This document shows positions 1-8,172 of a stretch of 34,496 nucleotides of DNA, in pieces. How positions within the stretch are numbered: position 1 is the stretch's first letter; every line of letters begins with the position of its first letter. The notes beneath the pieces were generated by a model, which was given only the letters and a program-made list of their open reading frames with translations, was not told the DNA's origin and made no database searches. Source of the stretch: Candidatus Sumerlaeia bacterium (GTDB lineage: Bacteria; Sumerlaeota; Sumerlaeia; SLMS01; JAHLLQ01); contig JANQSL010000270.1 of assembly GCA_028284075.1 (NCBI GenBank), forward strand, positions 1-34,496. Direction: 5' to 3'. A program made the translations under genes and the position numbers.

Positions 1-823
1 GATGGGGGACATCCGCGGCGAGTGCATTCCACTGGTCGGCCGGGTAGTGGCCTTGGAAGATGGGATCGTGCATCCATGCGTTGCGGTCCACAAACCCCAA
101 CCGTCCGGCCTCAATGTCTGCATCGGTATCGGACTGCGGCTCGGGAACATCCGGATTGTGTACAATCCCGAGTTGTGCGTCCGGAACTTCAGCACGCACA
201 GCCTTTACGGCACGTCCATGCGCCAACAAGACATGATGTGTCACCTGACGGATGACCTGCTCCGGATCTTTGCGGCCTGGTGCGTGTATTCCCGTTCGGT
301 GCCCGAGATTCACGATACAGGGCATTTCGTTGAATGTTGCCCACAGTTTGATCCGGTCACCCAGAGCCCTGGCCACAGTGACCGCATAGTTCGTAAATGC
401 ATCGACGATGGACCGCTCGCGCCAGCCTCCGGTTTCCTCGAGAGCCTGTGGCAAATCCCAGTGATACAGTGTTGCGCATGGGGTAATGCCGCGCGCCATC
501 ATTCCATCCGTCAGCCGGTCGTAGAAATCCAGCCCCGCCTGGTTTACGGCCCCCGTTCCCTTGGGAAAAACACGCGGCCATGCAATTGAGAATCGATAGT
601 GCGTCAGATTCAGTGACTTGATCAGATCAAGATCCGCTTCCCAGCGATGATAATGGTCACACGCCACATCGCCAGTGTCTCCATTCAGTATGGTTCCAGG
701 CCTTTCGCAGAACGCATCCCAGATCGACCTCCCTCGCCCGTCTTCACTGACGGCACCTTCGATCTGATACGATGCGGTTGCGGTACCCCAGGCGAATCCC
801 TGCGGGAATTCAAATCGTGCCAT
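1..823 (-). CDS. GH1 beta-glucosidase, 3' end cut by window edge
   Basis: Glycoside hydrolase family 1 enzyme. It probably hydrolyses terminal beta-glucosyl residues of cellobiose and short oligosaccharides. Only the first 274 residues are present; the frame is open to base 1. Seen near the N-terminus: GTATASYQIEGA (about residue 14), then HYRFSIAWPRVFPKG and LYHWDLPQAL, all classic GH1 blocks. The acid/base glutamate lies in TFNEMP, where most family members read TFNEP, so Pro is replaced by Met. The nucleophile motif (ITENG) would lie beyond the left edge. No signal peptide is seen, so it is probably cytoplasmic. The ATG at 823 begins 23 bases after the stop of the GH5 gene; the Shine-Dalgarno match is weak. 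The GH5 enzyme would release cello-oligosaccharides and this enzyme would convert them to glucose. The family is sure; the exact substrate is inferred. Confidence 0.93.
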   Translation of the reverse strand, partial: MARFEFPQGFAWGTATASYQIEGAVSEDGRGRSIWDAFCERPGTILNGDTGDVACDHYHRWEADLDLIKSLNLTHYRFSIAWPRVFPKGTGAVNQAGLDFYDRLTDGMMARGITPCATLYHWDLPQALEETGGWRERSIVDAFTNYAVTVARALGDRIKLWATFNEMPCIVNLGHRTGIHAPGRKDPEQVIRQVTHHVLLAHGRAVKAVRAEVPDAQLGIVHNPDVPEPQSDTDADIEAGRLGFVDRNAWMHDPIFQGHYPADQWNALAADVPH

Positions 824-846
824 GACTGGATGCTTTCAGGAAAGGT

Positions 847-1851
847 TTAATGAGCTGTTGGAATCAAAGCGTTCTTCAGACCCTCGCGCCATCTCTTCTC
901 ACCGGCATGGTAGATACCAAAGCCGCTGCAGAATTCCCAGTAGGCCCAGGGGATTTCCCGCGCTTCCGCTTCCTCCCGCACAAATCGGGTCCATGTCACT
1001 CGCGAATCCATGTCCGCCTTGCTGTACACGCCGAATTCTCCGAGATACAAAGGGATCTTTTTTTCTTCCGCCCATTCAACGGACCGGTCGAATGCTTCAC
1101 GCACATCTCTCGCCTGATCTTCTTCTCCCGTCCATGTTCGCCCGAGGTGCTTTTGCAGATCCGGTCCACCCCATTCAGCCCCTTGATGCGTGAATTCGTA
1201 CGGTTCATAGTAATGGAATGTCGCGACGAGATGATCGTCATCGGGCGGAACCAGAGAATCAAGCTCACGCCAGTTGTTGTAATTGCCACCTCCGACAATC
1301 ACAAAACGATCAGGATTTGAATCGCGAACCACGTCGAGCGCCTCCGCGAGAATCGGGTTCCATTTCTCATTCGTCAGCGAGCCGTGCGGTTCGTTCAGTA
1401 ACTCGAACGCCACTGTTTGCGGCCTGTCCGCGTAGCGCGGTGCAATCTGTCTCCACAGACCAAGGAAGCGCCCGTGATGACCCTCCGGGTCGGAGTACAA
1501 TTCCTCGTAGTGATGAACATTCAGAATCACTGCAAGGTCGCGCTGCGTCGCATTGTCCAGGACCCAGTCGACGCGCATGAAGAACTCAGGATTGATCGTG
1601 TATGGAATCTCCCGAGCCGCATGCGCGGACCAGCGGATGGGAACGCGAACGTGCTGAAAACCGGCTTCTCTGATCAGATCGAAGTACCCTTCCTCCAGCG
1701 TCACGCCCCATTGGCCTTCCTCCGGTGCCTCAAGAGCATTCCCCAGATTGATTCCGTGGCCGAATATCGAGGAGAAATCTTTTTCCTTTTCTTCTGCTAT
1801 AACAACGGAAGGGAGCAGAACGGCGAAGAAAAACCTGACAATGAAGCGCAC
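847..1851 (-). CDS. GH5 endoglucanase (cellulase), secreted
   Basis: Glycoside hydrolase family 5, 334 residues, likely an endo-beta-1,4-glucanase acting outside the cytoplasm. An N-terminal hydrophobic segment (residues 3-19) is a probable Sec signal peptide. GHGINLGNALEAP (31-43) is the typical GH5 N-terminal block. The acid/base Glu is in LLNEP (Glu154), HYYEP follows at 213-217, and the nucleophile Glu is in GEFG (Glu272). No carbohydrate-binding module or dockerin is present, so it is a bare catalytic domain of normal length. The start codon is GTG at 1851, preceded by GGAG seven bases upstream. It is followed at 23 bases by the GH1 gene, consistent with a two-gene beta-glucan operon. 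Activity on mannan or xyloglucan cannot be excluded because GH5 subfamilies differ in substrate. Confidence 0.9.
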   Translation of the reverse strand: MRFIVRFFFAVLLPSVVIAEEKEKDFSSIFGHGINLGNALEAPEEGQWGVTLEEGYFDLIREAGFQHVRVPIRWSAHAAREIPYTINPEFFMRVDWVLDNATQRDLAVILNVHHYEELYSDPEGHHGRFLGLWRQIAPRYADRPQTVAFELLNEPHGSLTNEKWNPILAEALDVVRDSNPDRFVIVGGGNYNNWRELDSLVPPDDDHLVATFHYYEPYEFTHQGAEWGGPDLQKHLGRTWTGEEDQARDVREAFDRSVEWAEEKKIPLYLGEFGVYSKADMDSRVTWTRFVREEAEAREIPWAYWEFCSGFGIYHAGEKRWREGLKNALIPTAH

Positions 1852-1930
1852 TGGCGACTCCGGGGCAAAGAATGACCCGAAGCCTTCGAGTATTCCCGGG
1901 TTGAGGCAAGGAAAACATTTTCCTTCCGGC

Positions 1931-2011
1931 TCAAAGTTTCCAGCGCTTGTCGGGTATCCCGCTGAAACCCCGGAGGAATTCTCTCAGGAAGTGGCGGAGT
2001 GGAGCGGACAT
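1931..2011 (-). CDS. possible 26-residue leader ORF upstream of GH5
   Basis: This short ORF lies in the 289-base gap between hemB and the GH5 gene. It reads ATG to TGA in 27 codons. A strong Shine-Dalgarno AAGGAGA (2018-2024 on the complement) sits six bases before the ATG, better than those of most annotated genes here. The peptide is basic and amphipathic, starts MSAPLRHFLREF, and has no membrane segment. It ends 79 bases before the GH5 start, so it could be a leader peptide for the beta-glucan genes or a free small protein. I recognise no family. Chance occurrence is possible because the ORF is so short. The rest of the gap holds nothing I can name. Confidence 0.3.
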   Translation of the reverse strand: MSAPLRHFLREFLRGFSGIPDKRWKL

Positions 2012-2140
2012 GGCGGGTCTCCTTCAGACGCGGACCCACACTCAGCCGATCCCACCATTTCCACAAGACACGCCGGGGCGATTTACCAGGCGGTACAATG
2101 TTCGAAGTTTTGAGTTTGTACCCGGGAAAATACGGGCCGG

Positions 2141-3145
2141 CTAGTCAGCGGCGGCAAGCAGCCTGGCTGCATCCATGGCACCGTAGGTCAGAATAACATC
2201 GGCGCCCGCACGCTTAAACCCCGTAAGGGACTCCACCAGACACTTCTCATAATCAAGCCAGCCGTTTTGTGCAGCGGCCTTCAGCATGGCATACTCACCG
2301 CTCACATGGTACACCGCCACCGGCAGCGTTGTCGATTCGCGCATGAGCCGCACGACATCAAGATACGGCAGTCCCGGCTTTACCATCAGCCAGTCGGCGC
2401 CTTCCGTTTCATCCAGGCGTATTTCGCGAAGAGCTTCCCGGGCGTTACGCGGATCCATCTGATATGTCTTTTTGTCGCCCGCACGCGGCGCCGAATCCAG
2501 TGCATCGCGGAACGGCCCGTAGAAAGCCGACGCGTACTTGACGCAATAACTGCAAATCGCCGTTTCCAGGCACCCGGCATCATCGAGGGCCGTGCGGATT
2601 GCGCCGACACGCCCGTCCATCATGTCCGAAGGAGCCACAATGTCGGCGCCCGCTTCCGCCTGAACGACAGCCATACGCGCCAGAACTTCCAGTGTCTCGT
2701 CATTCAGAATCCTGCCGTCCTCGACAATGCCATCGTGGCCATCGCTTGAATAGGGATCCAGTGCAACGTCCGTGAAAAGGAGAAGCTCCGGTACCTCCGC
2801 CTTCAGTATGCGAATCGTCCGTAGCAGCAGGCCATCGGGATTCAACGCCTCTTCGCCGTGCGGTGTCTTGAGCGAATCGGCAATGACCGGAAAGAGTGCC
2901 ACCGAACCGATGCCGAGGTCTGCTGTCCTCCGGCATTCTTCGACAAGGAGGTCCACCGACAGACGATTTACCCCCGGCATGGATGTGACCGGGACACGCT
3001 GATTTTCACCATCGATCACAAAGAAAGGCTGGATCAGATCGTCAACCCCAACACGTGCCTCCGCCACAAACGAACGCATCGCCCGCGAGGAACGATTCCG
3101 TCGGGGGCGATGCGGGATATTACGAATCCGGCCTGCTTCCGTCAT
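2141..3145 (-). CDS. hemB: delta-aminolevulinic acid dehydratase HemB (aspartate/Mg type)
   Basis: Porphobilinogen synthase, 334 residues, usual length. It condenses two 5-aminolevulinate molecules to porphobilinogen in cytoplasmic tetrapyrrole synthesis. The two Schiff-base lysines are visible: Lys203 in YCVKYASAFYGPFR and Lys256 in WLMVKPGLPYLD. The metal-site loop reads TDVALDPYSSDGHDG (125-139), with Ala and Asp where zinc enzymes carry three cysteines. This therefore belongs to the zinc-independent class, usually Mg-stimulated. The Arg-rich N-terminal arm is typical of the octamer-forming family. The start ATG at 3145 overlaps the folE2 stop in an ATGA arrangement, so translation is probably coupled. 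No other heme gene is nearby, which makes the partnership with folE2 notable. Confidence 0.97.
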   Translation of the reverse strand: MTEAGRIRNIPHRPRRNRSSRAMRSFVAEARVGVDDLIQPFFVIDGENQRVPVTSMPGVNRLSVDLLVEECRRTADLGIGSVALFPVIADSLKTPHGEEALNPDGLLLRTIRILKAEVPELLLFTDVALDPYSSDGHDGIVEDGRILNDETLEVLARMAVVQAEAGADIVAPSDMMDGRVGAIRTALDDAGCLETAICSYCVKYASAFYGPFRDALDSAPRAGDKKTYQMDPRNAREALREIRLDETEGADWLMVKPGLPYLDVVRLMRESTTLPVAVYHVSGEYAMLKAAAQNGWLDYEKCLVESLTGFKRAGADVILTYGAMDAARLLAAAD

Positions 3146-4005
3146 TGAGTGGTCCAGGAGAGCAGCGGCCCTTTTTCGCCGCGTTCGATCTGAGCATACG
3201 CATCATGATTGTGAATGCTCTCGTAATTGTTCGAAGACACGAAGAACCACTCGATCATTCCCGACTCAAGGTGCTTGTTCAGGTCCACCGCCACATCGCG
3301 AACGATGTCTTCAACAAACTTGGGATTCTCGTAGGCTTTTTCCGTCACGAACTTCTCATCCGGGCGCTTTAGAATGGGATAGAGCTGGCAGCTCGCATTC
3401 CGCTCCGCCACCTCAATCAGGTCCTCAAACCAGACGATCTCATCCGTCTCGCGCACCTTCAGAGTAATCTGCGAGCGCTGATTGTGAGCCCCGTATTCAC
3501 TGATTTCCCGGCTGCAGGGGCAGAGACTTGCCGCATTAACCTTCACCTCAACGATACGGTCGTACACACCATCCTTCGTCATGACGCCGCGGAATCCACA
3601 TTCATAATCCATCAGGCCCGGCAGGCCCGTGACCGGAGCGGGGCGCTGAAGAAACAGCGGGAATGTCATGTCGAAATACGCGCTCTCCGCATCCAGCAGC
3701 TCCAGCATGTGTGCGAGCACTTTCTGCACACTGGCGGGGGAGAGCACCTGCACTTTTTCCTGCAGCGCGATCATGAAGCGCGACATGTGCGTGCCTTTCT
3801 CGTAGTGAGGAAGGCTGACGCGCATGGACACATTGGCCACCGTGTTGACCGTGCCGCCGTCCCGCAGCGGAAACGTCACGGGATATCGTATGTTCGACAC
3901 ACCGACCTGGTCGATGGCGATGCCACGCTCGTCTTTGGTTTTCTGAATATCGGGAAGTGTGTGTGACACGTTCTTTGGCTGGGGGGGGATGGCTTCAGTG
4001 GTCAT
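3142..4005 (-). CDS. folE2: GTP cyclohydrolase FolE2 (GCYH-IB)
   Basis: Type IB GTP cyclohydrolase, 287 residues. It converts GTP to 7,8-dihydroneopterin triphosphate, the first step to folate and, in many bacteria, queuosine. Family blocks seen: SNIRYPVTF, the substrate and metal loop LCPCSREISEYGAHNQRSQ (catalytic Cys near residue 164, His near 174) and LYPILKRPDEKFVTEKAYENP. This type works without zinc, unlike FolE. I chose the ATG at 4005 because GGAG lies seven bases upstream and the following sequence matches the usual FolE2 N-terminus. A GTG at 4035 would add ten residues without a better ribosome site. The gene ends inside the hemB start codon. A 247-base gap separates it from the DUF819 gene upstream. 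Confidence 0.96.
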   Translation of the reverse strand: MTTEAIPPQPKNVSHTLPDIQKTKDERGIAIDQVGVSNIRYPVTFPLRDGGTVNTVANVSMRVSLPHYEKGTHMSRFMIALQEKVQVLSPASVQKVLAHMLELLDAESAYFDMTFPLFLQRPAPVTGLPGLMDYECGFRGVMTKDGVYDRIVEVKVNAASLCPCSREISEYGAHNQRSQITLKVRETDEIVWFEDLIEVAERNASCQLYPILKRPDEKFVTEKAYENPKFVEDIVRDVAVDLNKHLESGMIEWFFVSSNNYESIHNHDAYAQIERGEKGPLLSWTTQ

Positions 4006-4164
4006 CAAGTGCTCCAGTTCCGGAGGTTCAGACACATTCTGGAAAGCGTTTGGGTTTCGACGCGAGAGTGCTAAACAGTCCGATCAAATCTTGAATTCCT
4101 GGCTGTGGGCAAAAATTCGTTCATTCCGTCTTGGAGTAAGCCAGATATGGTCCAGAATCCTCGC

Positions 4165-4196
4165 CAGGCCCGGCCACAAAGCGAATATTCGGCCTG
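4165..4196. repeat. inverted repeat upstream of folE2
   Basis: CAGGCC (4165-4170) and GGCCTG (4191-4196) form a perfect 6-bp inverted repeat. Between them, and reaching into the right arm, lies the 10-bp palindrome CGAATATTCG (4182-4191). The element sits in the folE2 leader, about 160 bases before the start codon. It could be an RNA hairpin or a dimeric repressor operator. It does not resemble the Zur box consensus I know. No protein or ligand can be assigned. Confidence 0.35.
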
Positions 4197-4214
4197 AATC
4201 TCATCCTGTTCGAA

Positions 4215-4243
4215 AGCTTACGCAAGTTCCTCAGGTCTGCCAA
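4215..4243 (-). promoter_or_regulatory. candidate sigma-70-like promoter for folE2-hemB
   Basis: On the complement, TTGGCA (4243-4238) is followed after exactly 17 bases by TAAGCT (4220-4215). The -35 matches consensus at five of six positions, the -10 at three of six. It lies just after the DUF819 stop and would give a leader of about 200 bases containing the inverted repeat at 4165-4196. Weak evidence from sequence alone. Confidence 0.25.
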
Positions 4244-4252
4244 CAGTCAAAC

Positions 4253-5974
4253 TTACTCGCCTGCCAGCGCCTTGCACGTCGTTGCGATAATCAGAAGTGC
4301 CACCGGTGTTCCCAGCACTCCGCCAAGAATCGCCATGAGCAACCCGACCGGCGCCATGGACGAATTATAGGCGGCGGCCACCACCGGAGCCGATGCCGTT
4401 CCGCCGATATTGGCCATCGAGCTTGTTGCGCCCAGGAAAAGTGGCGCCCGGGTCAGCTTCACACCGGCAAACAGAATCGCGATATGGATGACAAGCCAGA
4501 CAAATCCGAGAGCAAAGAAAATTGGCACCTCAAGAATCGCCACCAGATTTGCACGCGCGCCATAAGTCGTCAGCAGCAGATACAAGCCCGTATAGCCAAT
4601 GGCCGATGCTCCGCAGAACTCCAGCTCACGAACCTTTGTCGTGCTCAGGAACAGACCGGCTGCCGTGATGAGCAGAATTCCCCAGCCGTAGGAGCTGAAG
4701 ATTTCAGCAAGGAACTCGATCTTCCATTTGTCCGCCACAAGAGAGTCGATCGGTTTGCCCAGAGCCATGCAGAGCTGGCTGACAAGAAACGCGATCGCGA
4801 CCATGAATGCGATATCAGCCGTGATGGGCGAGCGCGCTTTCGCATTCTGCTCCGCCTGCAGACGGGCGCTGATATCGTCAATGATACGTGCATCCGCCTT
4901 GTTCCATCGATCGATCTTCCTCTGATAGGCACTCATCGCGATCAGAAGTCCCAGCCACGAATACGCAAGCACCGTATCCACAATGACGAGCGGCCCGATC
5001 AGTCCCGGAGGCGTGCCGACCGTTTCGATCACCGCCGTCATGTTGGGTGAGCCGCCGATCCAGGAGCCCGCAATGGCGGCAACGCCCTTCCATGTGTCCG
5101 GCGGCAGGGCATCGGGCATCACTGCATTGAAGATGCCGAAGCTCGTAATGGCACCGATGGCGATGCCGGAGGTGGCGATTAACATGACAAGAATCGCCTT
5201 CGGGCCGAGCTGCACAATCGAGCGGATGTCCGACGGAATCAGAAGAAGCACCAGAATGGCCGGCAGCATGACCCGCGACATGAAGGGCGAATAGACCGGC
5301 GACGAATCAGGAATCAGCCCCGCGGTTGTGAGCACCATCGGAACAAAATACATCCAGATCAGCGGTGGCAGCAGCTCGAAGAACTTGGCGAGCGCCTTCC
5401 TTTGCGAGAGCCAGTAGATGCCTGCAACAACACCCGCCAGGACCGAAAAAAGGAGCACCGGATCAGTCACCAGCGAAAACGCCAGCGTGCCCGCGACAGG
5501 CGTTACGGCAAGCGTCGCGCTATCCGCCGAAGCCGATGCCTTTTCGATCAGGATCTGCTTGCGTGTGATGATTCGCGACGGCGCCTTGACATCGATCAGA
5601 GCAATCGTTCCTGCCGAGTCAAAATCCGACGCCATTGATTCCACCGAGAACGTCCAGGTTGCGTCACCGGTCTTCTCCATCGCCACAGTGGCTGTCGTTG
5701 AAACATCCGGACCTCGCCGAATGGAGACATCCGCGAGATTCGTGGCGCGGAAATCCGCCGTCCACTCGACTCGCACGCGCTCCGCCTCCCCCGTCTCGAG
5801 CGCTTCAAGGTCAACACCGGCCGACGCTGTCGTGCCGACACCTCCTCGAACGTCACCGATCTCAAGGGTGGGCGGGAGCACCTCCGCCGCCGCGGATTCT
5901 TCAGGGGTGGAGCAGCCGGTCAGTGTCGCCAGGGCGACTGCCAGCGCGATAATGATCAGGATCGTTTGTCGCAT
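4253..5974 (-). CDS. DUF819 membrane protein with N-terminal lipoprotein domain
   Basis: 573 residues in two parts. Residues 1-21 are a lipoprotein signal (hydrophobic stretch, then LTGC with Cys21). Residues 22 to about 165 form a soluble, Thr/Ser/Ala-rich, probably beta-sandwich extracytoplasmic region. From about 170 to the end there are ten or more hydrophobic helices that I assign to the DUF819 (YjcL-like) integral membrane family: KFFELLPPLIWMYFVP, IAGSWIGGSPNMTAVIE and LGATSSMANIGGTASAPVVA are family-like glycine/serine-rich blocks, resembling re-entrant regions of secondary transporters. DUF819 proteins normally lack the lipoprotein head and are near 380-400 residues, so this is a fusion. 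The start lies 81 bases after speA. Substrate unknown; an organic or amino-acid solute carrier is an inference. Confidence 0.85.
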   Translation of the reverse strand: MRQTILIIIALAVALATLTGCSTPEESAAAEVLPPTLEIGDVRGGVGTTASAGVDLEALETGEAERVRVEWTADFRATNLADVSIRRGPDVSTTATVAMEKTGDATWTFSVESMASDFDSAGTIALIDVKAPSRIITRKQILIEKASASADSATLAVTPVAGTLAFSLVTDPVLLFSVLAGVVAGIYWLSQRKALAKFFELLPPLIWMYFVPMVLTTAGLIPDSSPVYSPFMSRVMLPAILVLLLIPSDIRSIVQLGPKAILVMLIATSGIAIGAITSFGIFNAVMPDALPPDTWKGVAAIAGSWIGGSPNMTAVIETVGTPPGLIGPLVIVDTVLAYSWLGLLIAMSAYQRKIDRWNKADARIIDDISARLQAEQNAKARSPITADIAFMVAIAFLVSQLCMALGKPIDSLVADKWKIEFLAEIFSSYGWGILLITAAGLFLSTTKVRELEFCGASAIGYTGLYLLLTTYGARANLVAILEVPIFFALGFVWLVIHIAILFAGVKLTRAPLFLGATSSMANIGGTASAPVVAAAYNSSMAPVGLLMAILGGVLGTPVALLIIATTCKALAGE

Positions 5975-6055
5975 GGTTCGGCAGAACAGCCGCCCGAGCC
6001 AGGGAGGTCAATCGCGAACCAGGCTTGTTCCACCGAACCTCTCCTTCACCCTGAC

Positions 6056-7978
6056 CTACTCCAGGTAAGTGTACCCGTTCAGTCCGTTTTCGTAGAAGTC
6101 CATAATCTGACCTGACTCCCGAACGGTAAGACGGCCTTCCCGCAGCGCGGCCTCCACGTTCCTGCGCATCTTGTGCACAAGATTGTTTGTGTCGTACTGG
6201 ACGAACCCGAGAACTTCCTTCACCGTGTCTCCCTTGATGACATCCTCAATGACCGGCCGGCCCAGGCTGTCGACCGAGACATGTACAACATGCGTGTCCC
6301 CCAGCAGATTGTGCAGGTCGCCGAGGATTTCCTGATAGGCGCCGATCAGAAACACACCCAGGTGGTACGGCTGATCCGGCTTGAACTCATGCAGTTCCAG
6401 CGTGTTTTTGACATCCCTCAGATCCACGAACTGATCGATCTTTCCATCAGAGTCGCATGTGATGTCAGCAAGGACTCCACGACGGTCCGGCTCCTCATCA
6501 AGCCGGTGAATCGGCAGAACGGGAAACACCTGGCGGATGGCCCACGAGTCCGGCATGGACTGGAACAGCGAGAAATTGCAGAAGTAGATGTCCGAAAGAA
6601 GCTCCTGAAGTCCTTCCAGCTCATCCGGCACATAGCTCATCGTGGAGACAATACGCTGCACCTTGTGACAGATGTGCCAGAAGAACGATTCCGCATGAGC
6701 CCGAAGATCAAGATCCAGATAGCCCAGATTAAACAGATTCGCACATTCTTCCCGGGCCTGCACGGCATCGTGATACGATTCGATGAAGTTCTTCTGGCTG
6801 ATCTTTTCAGAGATATACAGCAGCTCGTGCAGAGGCTCCGGCGCTTCCTCCCCGATCCTGTCCGGCAGCTTGAACTCGTCCAGGCGTGACACACCCAGCA
6901 CGTTGAAAACCAGCACGCTGTTGAACGACATCAGTGCGCGGCCTGATTCCGACAGAATGGTCGGATGCGGTACCTTCGCATCGTCGCACACCGACATGAT
7001 TCGGAACACGATGTCACTGGCGTATTCCTGCAGTGTGTAGTTCATTGACGACTCGTAGTTCGTCTGCGATCCGTCATAGTCCACACCCAGACCGCCCCCG
7101 ACGTCCAGGTAACGCATGTTCGCACCGAGACGGTGCATTTCCACATAGATGCGTGCCGCCTCATTCACGGCCGACTTCACATGCCGAATGTTTGTAATCT
7201 GGCTTCCCATGTGAAAATGCAGCAACTGAAGGCAGTCGAGCATCTCGTGTTCCTTCAGATACTCCATCGCCTGGAGCACTTCCGGCAACGTCAGTCCGAA
7301 CTTCGACCGCACACCCGCCGACTGCTCCCAGCGCCCGCTCCCCTTCGCCGCAAGCTTCACTCGCAAGCCGATCTTCGGGCGTGCGCCATGGATTTTCGAG
7401 TGCTTCACAATGAGCTGCAGTTCGGTAAACTTTTCCACGATGGGCGTAATGTCTTTGCCCATCTTCGACGCCAGAACCACCAGCTCGATAAACTCATCGT
7501 CCTTGAAACCGTTGCAGACGATCGGCGTTTCGCCGTTCTCAGCCACTGCCATCACCGCCAGCAGTTCCGGTTTCGAGCCCGCTTCCATCCCGAAGCCGAA
7601 ATCCGCTCCGAAGCGTTTGTATTCCTCCACCAGATGACGCTGCTGGTTAACCTTGATGGGATAGATGCAGCGGTACCCGCCCTTGTACCCGTACTCGTCG
7701 ATGGCGGAGGAAAAACATCCGTGCATCTCCGTAATGCGGGTTTTCAAAACTTCAGAAAAGCGAATCAGGAGCGGCAGCCCCAGGCCGCGAGCCTGCAGAC
7801 TGTCCACCAGCTCCTTCAGATCGATCTGTTCATCCGGTTTCCGGTTGGGAAGGACCGCAACGTTGCCGTTGTCATTGATGTCGAAGAACCCCTTGCCCCA
7901 GTTGTGGATGTTATAGAGGTCCGCCGCGTCCTGCGTGGACCACTTCTCGATCTTCTTCAGAGCCTTGACGATGGTCAA
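6056..7978 (-). CDS. speA: biosynthetic arginine decarboxylase SpeA
   Basis: Fold-III PLP enzyme of 640 residues that decarboxylates arginine to agmatine, the entry to putrescine and spermidine. Seen: the PLP lysine in CIYPIKVNQQRHLVEE (about Lys109), HFHMGSQI, the phosphate loop YLDVGGGLGVDYDGS and the ESGRA block, in the order and length usual for SpeA (630-660 residues). The start is a TTG at 7978, chosen because a perfect AGGAGGT (7987-7993 on the complement) ends eight bases upstream. The frame stays open to 8068, but that extension is a Pro/Arg-rich stretch unlike SpeA. No agmatinase or agmatine deiminase gene is in the window, so the downstream polyamine steps are elsewhere. The DUF819 carrier follows at 81 bases. 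Confidence 0.96.
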   Translation of the reverse strand: MTIVKALKKIEKWSTQDAADLYNIHNWGKGFFDINDNGNVAVLPNRKPDEQIDLKELVDSLQARGLGLPLLIRFSEVLKTRITEMHGCFSSAIDEYGYKGGYRCIYPIKVNQQRHLVEEYKRFGADFGFGMEAGSKPELLAVMAVAENGETPIVCNGFKDDEFIELVVLASKMGKDITPIVEKFTELQLIVKHSKIHGARPKIGLRVKLAAKGSGRWEQSAGVRSKFGLTLPEVLQAMEYLKEHEMLDCLQLLHFHMGSQITNIRHVKSAVNEAARIYVEMHRLGANMRYLDVGGGLGVDYDGSQTNYESSMNYTLQEYASDIVFRIMSVCDDAKVPHPTILSESGRALMSFNSVLVFNVLGVSRLDEFKLPDRIGEEAPEPLHELLYISEKISQKNFIESYHDAVQAREECANLFNLGYLDLDLRAHAESFFWHICHKVQRIVSTMSYVPDELEGLQELLSDIYFCNFSLFQSMPDSWAIRQVFPVLPIHRLDEEPDRRGVLADITCDSDGKIDQFVDLRDVKNTLELHEFKPDQPYHLGVFLIGAYQEILGDLHNLLGDTHVVHVSVDSLGRPVIEDVIKGDTVKEVLGFVQYDTNNLVHKMRRNVEAALREGRLTVRESGQIMDFYENGLNGYTYLE

Positions 7979-7993
7979 TCGGGGGGACCTCCT
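7979..7993 (-). promoter_or_regulatory. speA: strong ribosome binding site setting the TTG start of speA
   Basis: AGGAGGT on the complement at 7993-7987, followed by an eight-base spacer (the complement of 7979-7986) and TTG. This is a full anti-SD match at ideal spacing and is the reason for placing the start at a TTG rather than at an upstream codon. Confidence 0.75.
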
Positions 7994-8172
7994 CGTGCGT
8001 CGTACCTGATGGGGCGGATTCCGCTGCGGCGGCCCTCGTATCGGGGGAACGACGGGCGGTCGCGTCAAGGATTACGTTGGCGGACAAACCATGAACTCAC
8101 AACGATCCGGCATGCGAAAGCCGGTCTTCCCGGCAATCCTCCCGCTTCCCGGTTGGAGTTCCGCGGTATCGA

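Noticed and set aside
1797-2066. 89-codon minus-strand frame upstream of and overlapping the GH5 start
   Set aside because: No ribosome site and no recognisable pattern; the GH5 frame with its signal peptide overlaps it.
4006-4035. Upstream GTG start for folE2
   Set aside because: The ATG at 4005 has GGAG at good spacing and the following sequence is the usual FolE2 N-terminus.
4064-4074. GAGTGCTAA, half of a CIRCE heat-shock operator, in the folE2 leader
   Set aside because: The partner half TTAGCACTC is absent at the required 9-base spacing, so HrcA control is not supported.
3959-5050. Open frame of 363 codons on the plus strand
   Set aside because: Covers the complement of folE2 and the DUF819 gene; product is Arg/Cys/His/Gln-rich with no domain.
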